NCBI GenBank assembly: GCA_964555295.1
Contig: CAZKRL010000002.1
Coordinates: 59,529 to 123,528 of the forward strand
DNA length: 64,000 nucleotides
Direction: 5' to 3'
From: CAZKRL01 sp964555295
GTDB taxonomy: Bacteria; Bacteroidota; Bacteroidia; Flavobacteriales_D; Sanyastnellaceae
Position numbers and translations under genes: made by a program. Positions 49,291 to 57,397 of the stretch are shown one piece after another. Within the stretch, counting starts at the first letter, position 1. Every line of letters begins with the position of its first letter. The notes beneath the pieces are model-generated. The model did not search any database, had not been told where the DNA came from, and saw only the letters and a program-made list of their open reading frames with translations.

Positions 49291-50306
49291 AGAGCACAAT
49301 CATCATTGCCGAAGCGGGCGTTAATCATAATGGCGATATCAGTACTGCTTTCAAATTGATTGATGCAGCAGCCGATGCCGGCGTTGACTATGTTAAGTTT
49401 CAAACCTTTAAGGCCGATGAATTGGTGAGTAAAACTGCCGCAATGGCCGAGTACCAAAAGGAAAACTCAGGGGAGGATATTTCGCAATATGAAATGTTGA
49501 AACGACTTGAACTTTCAGGCGAAGATCATGTAACGTTAAGAGACTATTGCGAGAAGCGTAAGGTGAAGTTTCTCTCCACGGCTTTTGATTTGCCAAGTAT
49601 TGATTTGCTCGTTTCATTAGGAATCAGACTCGGTAAAATACCATCGGGTGAAATAACCAATCTGCCATACCTGGAGAGAATGGCTAGGTCTTTTGAAAGG
49701 ATTATTCTCAGCACGGGTATGTCATCAATGGCGGAAATTCAAGACGCCATATCTGTGCTTTCAAGATGCGGCATGGGTCTTCAAAATATTACGGTCCTAC
49801 ATTGTAATACAGAGTACCCCACTCCAATGAGCGATGTAAATCTCGCCGCAATGAATTATATGCGTTCTCATCTGAATACTGAGGTGGGGTACAGTGACCA
49901 TACACTGGGTATTGAGGTTCCAATTGCAGCGGTGGCGCTAGGCGCGAAAATGATTGAAAAACACTTTACACTCGATCGCAATCTTCCTGGCCCTGATCAT
50001 AAGGCCTCGCTGGAGCCCAATGAACTCAAGGCGATGGTTGATGCCATAAGAAATATTGAGCTCGCAATATCCGGTGACGGAGTTAAGAGGCCCTCTCATT
50101 CTGAAGCTAAAAATCTTTCAGTGGCCAGAAAAAGTATACATACCGCACACGCAATCAGGCCCGGACAATCTTTGACAGCGGAAGATTTTATCATGATGCG
50201 TCCGGGCGACGCGATTTCGCCCATGCGGATGAATGAAATTATTGGAAAGACGGTCAAAAGACCCCTTCCTGCAATGCACAAAATCACTTGGGAAGATCTG
50301 GTCTAA
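49287..50306 (+). CDS. legI: Legionaminic acid synthase (NeuB family)
   Basis: 339-residue NeuB-type enzyme condensing phosphoenolpyruvate with a 6-carbon N-acetyl sugar to a nine-carbon nonulosonate. TIM-barrel part: IIAEAGVNHNGDI, VKFQTFKADELV, SGMSSMAEI, HCNTEYPTP, GYSDHT and EKHFTLDRNLPGPDH; C-terminal SAF (antifreeze-like) domain RKSIHTAHAIRPGQ. NeuB, PseI and LegI are hard to separate by eye; LegI is preferred because of LegB and LegC. Overlaps both neighbours. Confidence 0.9.
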   Translation: MKSTIIIAEAGVNHNGDISTAFKLIDAAADAGVDYVKFQTFKADELVSKTAAMAEYQKENSGEDISQYEMLKRLELSGEDHVTLRDYCEKRKVKFLSTAFDLPSIDLLVSLGIRLGKIPSGEITNLPYLERMARSFERIILSTGMSSMAEIQDAISVLSRCGMGLQNITVLHCNTEYPTPMSDVNLAAMNYMRSHLNTEVGYSDHTLGIEVPIAAVALGAKMIEKHFTLDRNLPGPDHKASLEPNELKAMVDAIRNIELAISGDGVKRPSHSEAKNLSVARKSIHTAHAIRPGQSLTAEDFIMMRPGDAISPMRMNEIIGKTVKRPLPAMHKITWEDLV

Positions 50307-51412
50307 ATCTCGCAATTCTCACCAGCTCAAGGGCTGACTATGGAATTTGGCTGCCATTGTTGAAATTACTGCGAGACGATAACATTGTGAAGTTTGAATT
50401 GATTGTGTTTGGCACGCACTTGTCACAGAAGCATGGGTATACGATAAATGATATAATCGCTGATGGATTTGATGTGTCTCACCAACTCGACACAATGCCC
50501 GGCGGCGATGCTCCGGCAGATATTGCCGCTGCGATGGGCAAAACACTGCTTGTTTTTTCTGAATTCTGGTGTGCAAACGGCCCACGTTTTGACATTGTGT
50601 TTTGTTTAGGCGATAGGTTCGAAATGTTTGCGGCAGTCGCAGCCACCGCTCCATTCGGTTTAAAGGTAGCTCATGTGCATGGTGGCGAAACCACCTTGGG
50701 CGCTATCGACAATGCTTTTAGGCATTCTATATCGCAGTTTTCATCGCTGCATTTCGTTTCCTCAGAACATTACGCAGAACGCGTGAGGAATTTGGTCGAT
50801 AACACAGAGCATGTTTATGTGGTTGGCGCATTGGGACTCGATAATATTAGGGATTTGAATTTGTTAGATGCCGATTCGTTTCAACAACGTTTCGGCATCC
50901 GAATAGATGGTAATACCATCCTTTTCACGTTTCATCCTGAAACAGTATTTGCAGACGCCAACGTGCATCACGGTCACGAGTTGGTAAAAGCACTTCTTGC
51001 ACTAACGAATTATAATGTTCTTATTACCATGCCCAATGCCGATACATATGGAGATACGCTAAGATCAATATTTCGTGATGGCTTCAAAGATTGCGGGCGT
51101 ATTCATATGGTCGAGAACCTGGGGTCATTGGGGTATCTAAGCGCAATGAAGCTATGCTCGTTTTTGATGGGAAACACATCAAGCGGCATTATTGAAGCGG
51201 CGTCTTTGGGTAAATATGTCATTAATCTTGGCACGCGTCAGCAGGGCAGAGTTTGTGGATCTAATGTGATTAGCGTTGCCGTAGATAGCCAGGCAATTGT
51301 TGCCGCGGTTGAATCACTTGAATCACGTGAAAAATGGGAGGATGGCAATCTTTACGACATGGGCGGAGCGGCCACATTGATTATGAGTGTATTGAAGAAT
51401 GATTTGGAGTGA
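50288..51412 (+). CDS. legG: Hydrolysing UDP-sugar 2-epimerase (LegG/NeuC family)
   Basis: 374-residue epimerase that releases the nucleotide and inverts C2, producing the mannose-configured substrate of LegI. N-terminal LAILTSSRADYGIW, central FCLGDRFEMFAA and HVHGGETTLGAIDNAFRH, and late GNTSSGIIEAASLGKYVINLGTRQQGR. The start is odd: the frame opens with TTG at 50288, 19 bases inside legI, and there is no ATG before the conserved AILTSSRADYG, so a non-ATG start is likely. Confidence 0.9.
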   Translation: MGRSGLNLAILTSSRADYGIWLPLLKLLRDDNIVKFELIVFGTHLSQKHGYTINDIIADGFDVSHQLDTMPGGDAPADIAAAMGKTLLVFSEFWCANGPRFDIVFCLGDRFEMFAAVAATAPFGLKVAHVHGGETTLGAIDNAFRHSISQFSSLHFVSSEHYAERVRNLVDNTEHVYVVGALGLDNIRDLNLLDADSFQQRFGIRIDGNTILFTFHPETVFADANVHHGHELVKALLALTNYNVLITMPNADTYGDTLRSIFRDGFKDCGRIHMVENLGSLGYLSAMKLCSFLMGNTSSGIIEAASLGKYVINLGTRQQGRVCGSNVISVAVDSQAIVAAVESLESREKWEDGNLYDMGGAATLIMSVLKNDLE

Positions 51413-51466
51413 TGAATGAGTGATTTCTCAACGATTGATATTGTTGCCATCCATTGAGGCATATTC

Positions 51467-52630
51467 ATGAAAGGTTTTTTTGAAGCATACAGAGGTATTT
51501 CGCGCGAAGTTTGGCTCATTTCTGCGGTGCAATTCATTAATAGAATTGGCTCGATGGTCATTTTCTTTTTGGCCGTGTATCTGCGTGAGCAATTGGGCTT
51601 TTCATTGGAGCAGGTTGGCGTGCTGATGTCAGTGTTTGGCTTGGGGTCCCTTGCAGGAGTTTACATCGGAGGAAAGATGATAGATCGAATAGGTTATTAT
51701 TCCGTGATGCTTGTTAGCCTTTTGTTGGGCGGTGCACTTTTCTTCGTTGTTGCTGAATTACGTTCATTCTACTCACTTTGTGTTGGACTTCCCGCTTTAA
51801 CCATTCTCGCCGAGGGCTTCAGGCCCGCAGGTCATGTTGCAGTAATTCATTTCAGTAATCAAGAAACTTACACGAGAAGTACATCACTATACAGATTGGC
51901 CATCAATCTTGGTTTCTCCATTGGTCCGGCAATAGGAGGCGTTATTGCATCGATTGATTATTGTTGGGTTTTTCGCGTAGACGGATTGTCTTCTATAATA
52001 GCAGGTATTCTGCTCATTTTATTGCTTAGAAGGAGTGACGGTGCAGTTGCAGAACAATTGAACGAACAAGCCTCTTCGCCACTGAAGGATAAGAAATTTG
52101 TGAGGTTACTCCTCTGTGTTGCTCTCTATGCAATTGCGTTTTTTCAATTGTTCTCCGTAATGAGCATCTACTATAAACAGGAGGAGGGTTTTTCTGAGAA
52201 GGAGATTGGCTTGCTCCTGGCCGCCAATGGTTTATTGGTGGCAGTTTGCGAAATGTTCTTGATTTATAAAATTGAACGGAGAGGAACTCCCGTGCGTTGG
52301 ATAATTATGGGGTGTATGCTGTTGTTGAGCGTATATCTCTCTCTGTTTTTTCTTCATGGATTTTGGTGGATTTTGTTGCTGATAGGTGTCATTTCGTTCT
52401 CAGAAATGTTGGCAATGCCATTTATGAATACGCTAATGAATCAGTGTGCAAGCGGCAAAAACAAGGGCCATTACGCCGGTCTTTATGTGATGGCTTGGTC
52501 ATGCGCCCCAATTCTAGCTCCGCTCATTGCCACGCAATCGCATTACTTTGGTGGTTATCAACTTGTCTGGGTCTGTTTTGGCGTTTTCTGCATCAGCGCA
52601 GCTTATGTAGCCCATGGATTGAAGCCTTAA
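51467..52630 (+). CDS. MFS transporter
   Basis: 387-residue permease with twelve predicted membrane helices and the MFS motif A-like loop GGKMIDRIGYYSV between helices 2 and 3. It resembles the drug:H+ antiporter branch; the substrate is unknown. It follows the legionaminic operon by 54 bases on the same strand; a role in sugar or glycan handling is possible but not supported by the sequence. Convergent with tsaB. Confidence 0.88.
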   Translation: MKGFFEAYRGISREVWLISAVQFINRIGSMVIFFLAVYLREQLGFSLEQVGVLMSVFGLGSLAGVYIGGKMIDRIGYYSVMLVSLLLGGALFFVVAELRSFYSLCVGLPALTILAEGFRPAGHVAVIHFSNQETYTRSTSLYRLAINLGFSIGPAIGGVIASIDYCWVFRVDGLSSIIAGILLILLLRRSDGAVAEQLNEQASSPLKDKKFVRLLLCVALYAIAFFQLFSVMSIYYKQEEGFSEKEIGLLLAANGLLVAVCEMFLIYKIERRGTPVRWIIMGCMLLLSVYLSLFFLHGFWWILLLIGVISFSEMLAMPFMNTLMNQCASGKNKGHYAGLYVMAWSCAPILAPLIATQSHYFGGYQLVWVCFGVFCISAAYVAHGLKP

Positions 52631-52654
52631 AACGCAGGTTGCAATGCCATGAAT

Positions 52655-53323
52655 TCATTTTTGTTTGGGTTGTCCAGGGATGTACTCTTTCACGTATTTC
52701 GGCGTATACCCTGATGCGTCTGTAGGCTGTAATGTTATACTTGTGAGCACACCCGAAATCAAAGCTACATCCGGAAAAATATTCTCGAAGTTTTGACTTG
52801 GTCCTATCAGTTCTTTGGCCTTATCAACGCCGTCGCCCACAAATACGGCATCATGAAATTTATCCTGCCTAAAAAATTCTTCGTCCAAAATAATGGGCTC
52901 ATGCTCACTCACACAATTCAAGTTGCCATCATACACCGCCATATACACTTCCATTCTTCCTGCATCACTCATGCTTACGAAACAGGTTTTCGCGGGGTAA
53001 TGTTTTTTGGCATACACCGCAAACATTATTCCTGAATCCACCGCGTAAAGAGGAGTGTTCAATCCAAAGCAAATCCCTTTGGCCAAGGATGTTCCAATGC
53101 GGAGCCCTGTATAGGATCCGGGGCCCTCGCCAATAACCACGCCGTCGAGGTCACTTGTCAAAATACCCGCTGTTTGAATCACCTCTTGAATGCTAGGCAG
53201 TAAACTCTCGGCATGAACGTAGGCAGCCGTGTCGATGATTTTCTTAGCAACCAAATCCCCATTTTTATATATCCCTGCAGAACATACCCGGGTGCTTGTT
53301 TCAATCAAAAGACCGCATTTCAT
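52655..53323 (-). CDS. tsaB: tRNA threonylcarbamoyladenosine biosynthesis protein TsaB
   Basis: 222-residue inactive ASKHA paralogue that partners TsaD and TsaE in making t6A37. It has the N-terminal LLIETSTRVCSAGIY, the GEGPGSYTGLRIGTSLAKGI segment and the GDGVDKA region, all TsaB hallmarks. Last gene of a minus-strand run; 1 base separates its ATG from the stop of the HlyD-family gene. Confidence 0.95.
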   Translation of the reverse strand: MKCGLLIETSTRVCSAGIYKNGDLVAKKIIDTAAYVHAESLLPSIQEVIQTAGILTSDLDGVVIGEGPGSYTGLRIGTSLAKGICFGLNTPLYAVDSGIMFAVYAKKHYPAKTCFVSMSDAGRMEVYMAVYDGNLNCVSEHEPIILDEEFFRQDKFHDAVFVGDGVDKAKELIGPSQNFENIFPDVALISGVLTSITLQPTDASGYTPKYVKEYIPGQPKQK

Positions 53324-53324
53324 T

Positions 53325-54644
53325 TTACGGCTGATCTTTTTTTCTTTCCTTCTTTCTTACGTCAGCGCCGTTGCGCAGATTGCGCGAAACTTCTTCGTAC
53401 GGACCCGTGATGATTTTCTCTCCCGCCACCAGTCCGCTCTGAATAGAAATGAATTCATCATCCTGCATACCTGTCTCTACAACCCGAATGCGCGCTTTTG
53501 ATGCCCCTTCGTCATAAGTAAAAACCACAGTGAAGGGATCGCGTGATGATGTGGTCTCAGCATTATCCTCTTCCTCTGTTTCAGATGTGTCTTGCCGCGA
53601 TGCTACCGCCTTAATGGGGATGGTCAACGCCCCTTTCAAATCGCCGGTGAGAATGTCGACCGTTGCACTCATGCCCGGCTTGAAAGGACTTTTGCTTCCG
53701 CCCTCTAAAAGATGTGCATAGGATGATGGAAGTAATCGGATTTTCACCGAGAAATTTGTCACTTGATTGAGGTTCATCTGATCACCCAATGCATTCAGCG
53801 CAGTGTTCCCCACTTGGGTTACGAGCCCTTTGAAAACTTCGTCGCGATATGAGTCTACTTCGATCAGCGCAGTATCGCCCGACTGAACTTTTACAATATC
53901 ACTCTCGTTCACTTCTACATTCACTTCCATGGATTCGAGTGCGGATATTTTCATAATCACATCTCCGCTCATCATGTTATTTCCCAGCACCGATTCTCCC
54001 GTTTCTTTATTGAGCGCAGTAACCGTGCCATTGATGGGCGAGACAATGGTGGTGCGGCGCAAATTATCCGAGGCCTCATTTACTCCGGCCATGGCGCTTT
54101 CTATGGAAAACGCTGCCGATTTGATGCTCTCCTCTGCAGCTGTTACTTCGGCTGATGCATTCTGCCACTGCACCGTTGCGTTTTCAAAGTCAGCACGGGA
54201 AATGGCGCCGTCATCGAAAAGTTTTTTCTGGCGCTTGTAATTCAAATCGTTGGCATTGTATTGCGCCTGTGCTTGCGCCTGCCGGGCCTTGGCGCTGCTG
54301 AGGTTGCTCTTCGCACTATTCAGCGCTGCTTCAGCTCGACTCAATGCCGCAGTGTAAACATCAGGATTGATTTTGACCAACACCTGTCCTTTCTGCACTT
54401 CATCTCCCTCTTTCACCGGAAGTTCTATGATCAAGCCGGATACTTCTGACTGTATCTTCACTTCCACCTCCGGCTGAATTTTTCCACTCGCGCTCACGCT
54501 TTCCGAAATGTCTCTCACCGTTACTTCGTCAATCGTAACCTCAATTCCTTCATCCTCACCGGAAAACATGAAATATCCAACCAAAACGAGCACTAGGATG
54601 GATGAAATCCAGATGATGCGTTTCCTTTTTTTGTTGTTCGCCAT
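53325..54644 (-). CDS. Periplasmic efflux adaptor (HlyD/MacA family)
   Basis: 439-residue membrane fusion protein: N-terminal membrane anchor (about residues 9-26), lipoyl-like half motifs around SGLIIELPVKEGDEVQKGQVLVKI and TIVSPINGTVTALNKETGESV, an alpha-helical hairpin between them (alanine-rich AEAALNSAKSNLSSAKARQA), and beta-barrel and membrane-proximal domains. It links an inner-membrane pump to a TolC channel. The TolC gene is 3 bases upstream, but no pump gene follows; tsaB comes next. Confidence 0.92.
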   Translation of the reverse strand: MANNKKRKRIIWISSILVLVLVGYFMFSGEDEGIEVTIDEVTVRDISESVSASGKIQPEVEVKIQSEVSGLIIELPVKEGDEVQKGQVLVKINPDVYTAALSRAEAALNSAKSNLSSAKARQAQAQAQYNANDLNYKRQKKLFDDGAISRADFENATVQWQNASAEVTAAEESIKSAAFSIESAMAGVNEASDNLRRTTIVSPINGTVTALNKETGESVLGNNMMSGDVIMKISALESMEVNVEVNESDIVKVQSGDTALIEVDSYRDEVFKGLVTQVGNTALNALGDQMNLNQVTNFSVKIRLLPSSYAHLLEGGSKSPFKPGMSATVDILTGDLKGALTIPIKAVASRQDTSETEEEDNAETTSSRDPFTVVFTYDEGASKARIRVVETGMQDDEFISIQSGLVAGEKIITGPYEEVSRNLRNGADVRKKERKKDQP

Positions 54645-54647
54645 AGC

Positions 54648-56105
54648 TTAGTGAATGTATCCTCCCTGGTAGAATTCCAGAATTTTTTGTTTGAAGATGA
54701 GGTCGTATTTCGCCCTGATTGCCGATGATTGAGCATTGTTCCATTGCATTCTCGAGGCTGTGTACTCCGCTTCGTTTGCGCTTCCGGCATTGAACCGCGA
54801 CTCTGTCCATCGGAATGATTTCTCTGAGGCGCGCTCTGCCTCTGTCGCCGACTCGTATTGAGATCTCGCAGATACCGCGTCATAATAGGCCTGATAGACG
54901 GCCTGTTTCAGATTTTGTTGGGTTTGCTCCAGCGCTAAATCAGCTTGAATCTTAGCCAGAGTGGCTTTCTTAGCATTGTTCTTTATCGAGAACCCATTGA
55001 ATATTGGAACGGTGAGCGTGAGGAACATCGACTTATTGATGTTGTCTTTCCATTGCGAGGAGAAGGGTTTGGTTACATAATCTGCATTGGAGAAATCCAT
55101 TTGAGGAAACGTATAGACGGTGTCGCCGGTGCCCAACACGGTTCCAATGGGAAGTGAGGTGATGTCTGCGTTTCCACTGATAACCTTAGCCGCACCCGAA
55201 TATCCAGTACCCATAGAGAGGTTTGCTGAAAGACTTGGATAGTATGCCGAGCGCGCAATCTTTACGCCGTAATCTGCGCTCAATGTGCTCATCTGCGCGG
55301 CTTTCACTTCGGGCATGCGTGCAAGAGCGGTTTCATATACCCCTTGAGGAGTGTCGGTTAACAGCCGCGGTTCTTCAGCAACACCAATAGCAATGTCAAA
55401 TGTTTCAGGATCGATGTTGTTCATTCTCATCAGTAGCATAAGGGAAAGTTTCGCGGTCTGCACATTGTTGCGAGCGGCCACAACGGCTGCGTTATCTGCC
55501 GCCTGGCGCGCTATTGATTCATTCAACTGACCTTCTGCTATTTGTCCTTCTTTGTACAATTTCGACCATCTGGTTGTTTGCAGGCTCGTTGCGTCATAAT
55601 TACGAGTGGCTACCGTCAATAATTCTTTGGTAAGAAGAACATTGAGGAATGCCGATGCCACATTCAGTGCCAGATCGTTCTTGGATTTTTCGTAATTGCA
55701 CTCGATGCGATTTGTTTCGGTTTCTGCACGGTGCAGGGTGTGCCATTGCTGAAAACCGTTAAAGAGATTCAAATTCGCTGCTACACCGAAGTTGTTGCTT
55801 CTGATTCGTGATGAGGCAAACTGATTGGTGAAAGGGTCAATGCGTTGCCCCCAATTGTATCCGTGCGAGGCCTGTCCGTTGAGCGTGGGTAAAAAGCCAC
55901 CGACCGCAGTTTGCTGATCGAGCTCTGCCATTTGGGTGTTGTAATGAATTGCGGAAAGTCCTGGGTTATTGCGAACTGCTATCGCCACGCAAGAGTCGAG
56001 TGACAAGTTTTGTCCGCAAAGGGTGTATGAGATTGTAATGAAAAGAAGCGTTTTGAGTAGGCGGGATGTTCTGCGCTGATGTTTGTAACGCGTCAAATCC
56101 GTCAT
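54648..56105 (-). CDS. tolC: TolC-family outer-membrane efflux channel
   Basis: 485-residue channel with an N-terminal signal region (LLKTLLFITISYTLCGQ), two structural repeats each with long alpha-helical stretches and beta segments (first repeat NPGLSAIHYNTQMAELDQQT; second ARMPEVKAAQMSTLSADYGV), as in TolC trimers. It should pair with the adaptor downstream, 3 bases away. Positioned 12 bases after an OmpA-like gene. Confidence 0.92.
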   Translation of the reverse strand: MTDLTRYKHQRRTSRLLKTLLFITISYTLCGQNLSLDSCVAIAVRNNPGLSAIHYNTQMAELDQQTAVGGFLPTLNGQASHGYNWGQRIDPFTNQFASSRIRSNNFGVAANLNLFNGFQQWHTLHRAETETNRIECNYEKSKNDLALNVASAFLNVLLTKELLTVATRNYDATSLQTTRWSKLYKEGQIAEGQLNESIARQAADNAAVVAARNNVQTAKLSLMLLMRMNNIDPETFDIAIGVAEEPRLLTDTPQGVYETALARMPEVKAAQMSTLSADYGVKIARSAYYPSLSANLSMGTGYSGAAKVISGNADITSLPIGTVLGTGDTVYTFPQMDFSNADYVTKPFSSQWKDNINKSMFLTLTVPIFNGFSIKNNAKKATLAKIQADLALEQTQQNLKQAVYQAYYDAVSARSQYESATEAERASEKSFRWTESRFNAGSANEAEYTASRMQWNNAQSSAIRAKYDLIFKQKILEFYQGGYIH

Positions 56106-56117
56106 GGATAGTAAAAT

Positions 56118-56852
56118 TTAGAAGCCGGTAACCTCAATCTCAACTCGTCTATTGGCGCTGAGCTGCCAATCCGTTTGAGGATCTGGATAGGCCATTGCTT
56201 TATTGCCCATGCCCTTGGCGGTCAATCTTTTTCTATCGACACCATGCTGTACGAGATAGTCAATCACGGCCTCAGCACGTTTTTCAGATACTCTTCTGTA
56301 GAAGCCATCGGTTTTTTGATCGGCGCCTTCCGGACCGTTGGCGTGACCGATGACGGCTAATTCAACGGTTGGATTGGCATTTACAAACGCCAATAACTCT
56401 TCAAGTGCAGGGATGGATTTGTGATAAATCTGTGTTTCATCACCGAGAAATGTGATGTCATCAATTACCGTTTTCAAACCAACAGAGACGGGCTTCATCT
56501 CAATTTTTTCAAAGTGCATGGCCGCTTCATCCGGGTAAAATTTGTGCGCGTAGTACATATACCCAGATTTAATAACGGAGACGGTGTATTGCCGGTACCT
56601 TCTTAAATCGAAGGTGGTATCGGAGAGGTTTTTAAAAACCAATGTTTTGCGCGGGTTCAAGCCCTTCATCATTACATCCGCTTCCATTAGACGCTTCGTC
56701 TGAAAATCAGTAACAAGAATTTGAATCTTCTGATCTTCAATATCTATCGCGTTTGTAGAATCTAATTTCTGCTCTGTTGTAAACTGCGCAGTTGCAAATT
56801 CTGGCAAGAAAATGGCCAAGAGAATGACAAGAATGTGAAACGAATTTTTCAT
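56118..56852 (-). CDS. OmpA-domain outer-membrane or periplasmic protein
   Basis: 244 residues from ATG 56852 (signal peptide MKNSFHILVILLAIFLPEFATAQ). The middle is a beta-sandwich resembling a carboxypeptidase-regulatory type domain (TKRLMEADVMMKGLNPRKT); the C-terminus is an OmpA peptidoglycan-binding domain (VELAVIGHANGPEGADQKTD, SEKRAEAVIDYLVQHGVDRKR, SANRRVEIEV). The frame is open upstream to 56885, but the shorter start gives a clean signal peptide. It is upstream of tolC and may share its transcript. Confidence 0.9.
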   Translation of the reverse strand: MKNSFHILVILLAIFLPEFATAQFTTEQKLDSTNAIDIEDQKIQILVTDFQTKRLMEADVMMKGLNPRKTLVFKNLSDTTFDLRRYRQYTVSVIKSGYMYYAHKFYPDEAAMHFEKIEMKPVSVGLKTVIDDITFLGDETQIYHKSIPALEELLAFVNANPTVELAVIGHANGPEGADQKTDGFYRRVSEKRAEAVIDYLVQHGVDRKRLTAKGMGNKAMAYPDPQTDWQLSANRRVEIEVTGF

Positions 56853-56924
56853 CACCGAGGGCGAATGTACACAAAGAAGAGTCATTTGAAAAAAAGTTCA
56901 CTCAAAAATGAAAGAAATTAATCT

Positions 56925-57155
56925 TTACTTGAGAAACGAGGCGATTTGCTTGCGGAAAAAGACGGCGCCGGTGATTATGAGGAGGAGATAGGGTAGCAGC
57001 ATGAGGTAAACGATACCATCATTGAGGCCTTCTCCGATACCCTTATCAACGTTCTCGGTTGCGCTTTCGGCCGTTGCTCGGCACATGGCGCACTGGGCAG
57101 CCGATACAGCTGGTATAACTATAGCCATCATGAGCAGAAGAGCGACCTTTTTCAT
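56925..57155 (-). CDS. Small exported/membrane protein with CxxC motif
   Basis: 76 residues: a signal segment (MKKVALLLMMAIVIPAVSAA) followed by QCAMCRATAES, then a C-terminal membrane helix (GIVYLMLLPYLLLIITGAVFF). The CxxC directly after the cleavage site and the single C-terminal helix recall small conserved Bacteroidota proteins of unknown function. ATG 57155 is chosen over 57188 because a -7-like box (57160-57167) overlaps the longer leader. Function unknown. Confidence 0.75.
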   Translation of the reverse strand: MKKVALLLMMAIVIPAVSAAQCAMCRATAESATENVDKGIGEGLNDGIVYLMLLPYLLLIITGAVFFRKQIASFLK

Positions 57156-57159
57156 ACCG

Positions 57160-57167
57160 CGAATGTA
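57160..57167 (-). promoter_or_regulatory. Candidate -7 box of the small CxxC protein gene
   Basis: Minus strand TACATTCG, one base off the consensus, only 4 bases from the ATG, implying a leaderless transcript if used. Confidence 0.3.
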
Positions 57168-57397
57168 TGAGAGGTTGTGTGTCGACAAAAGTTTACCGAA
57201 GCGGTAGCTGAAGTTGTGATGGATATATATGCGCTAGCGCGTGAATTGCCTCGACATTCGATTTTCACGCAATGATTGCTTTTTATCGGCACAAAGAGAA
57301 AATGTAAACACCGCTTATATCTCTTCGTTTGTGCTTTCTGATTTTATTTTCATGGAAGGAGGCAGATGGAAAGGTTAGGTTAATCAGCGTTGAAGTC

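Noticed and set aside
51467..52630. MFS gene as a nonulosonate exporter
   Set aside because: The 54-base gap and generic MFS motifs do not support membership of the legionaminic operon.
57239..57270. GCGTGAA/TTCACGC inverted repeat between the CxxC gene and comM
   Set aside because: Seven-base arms with an 18-base loop and no T-run; too weak to call a terminator or operator.
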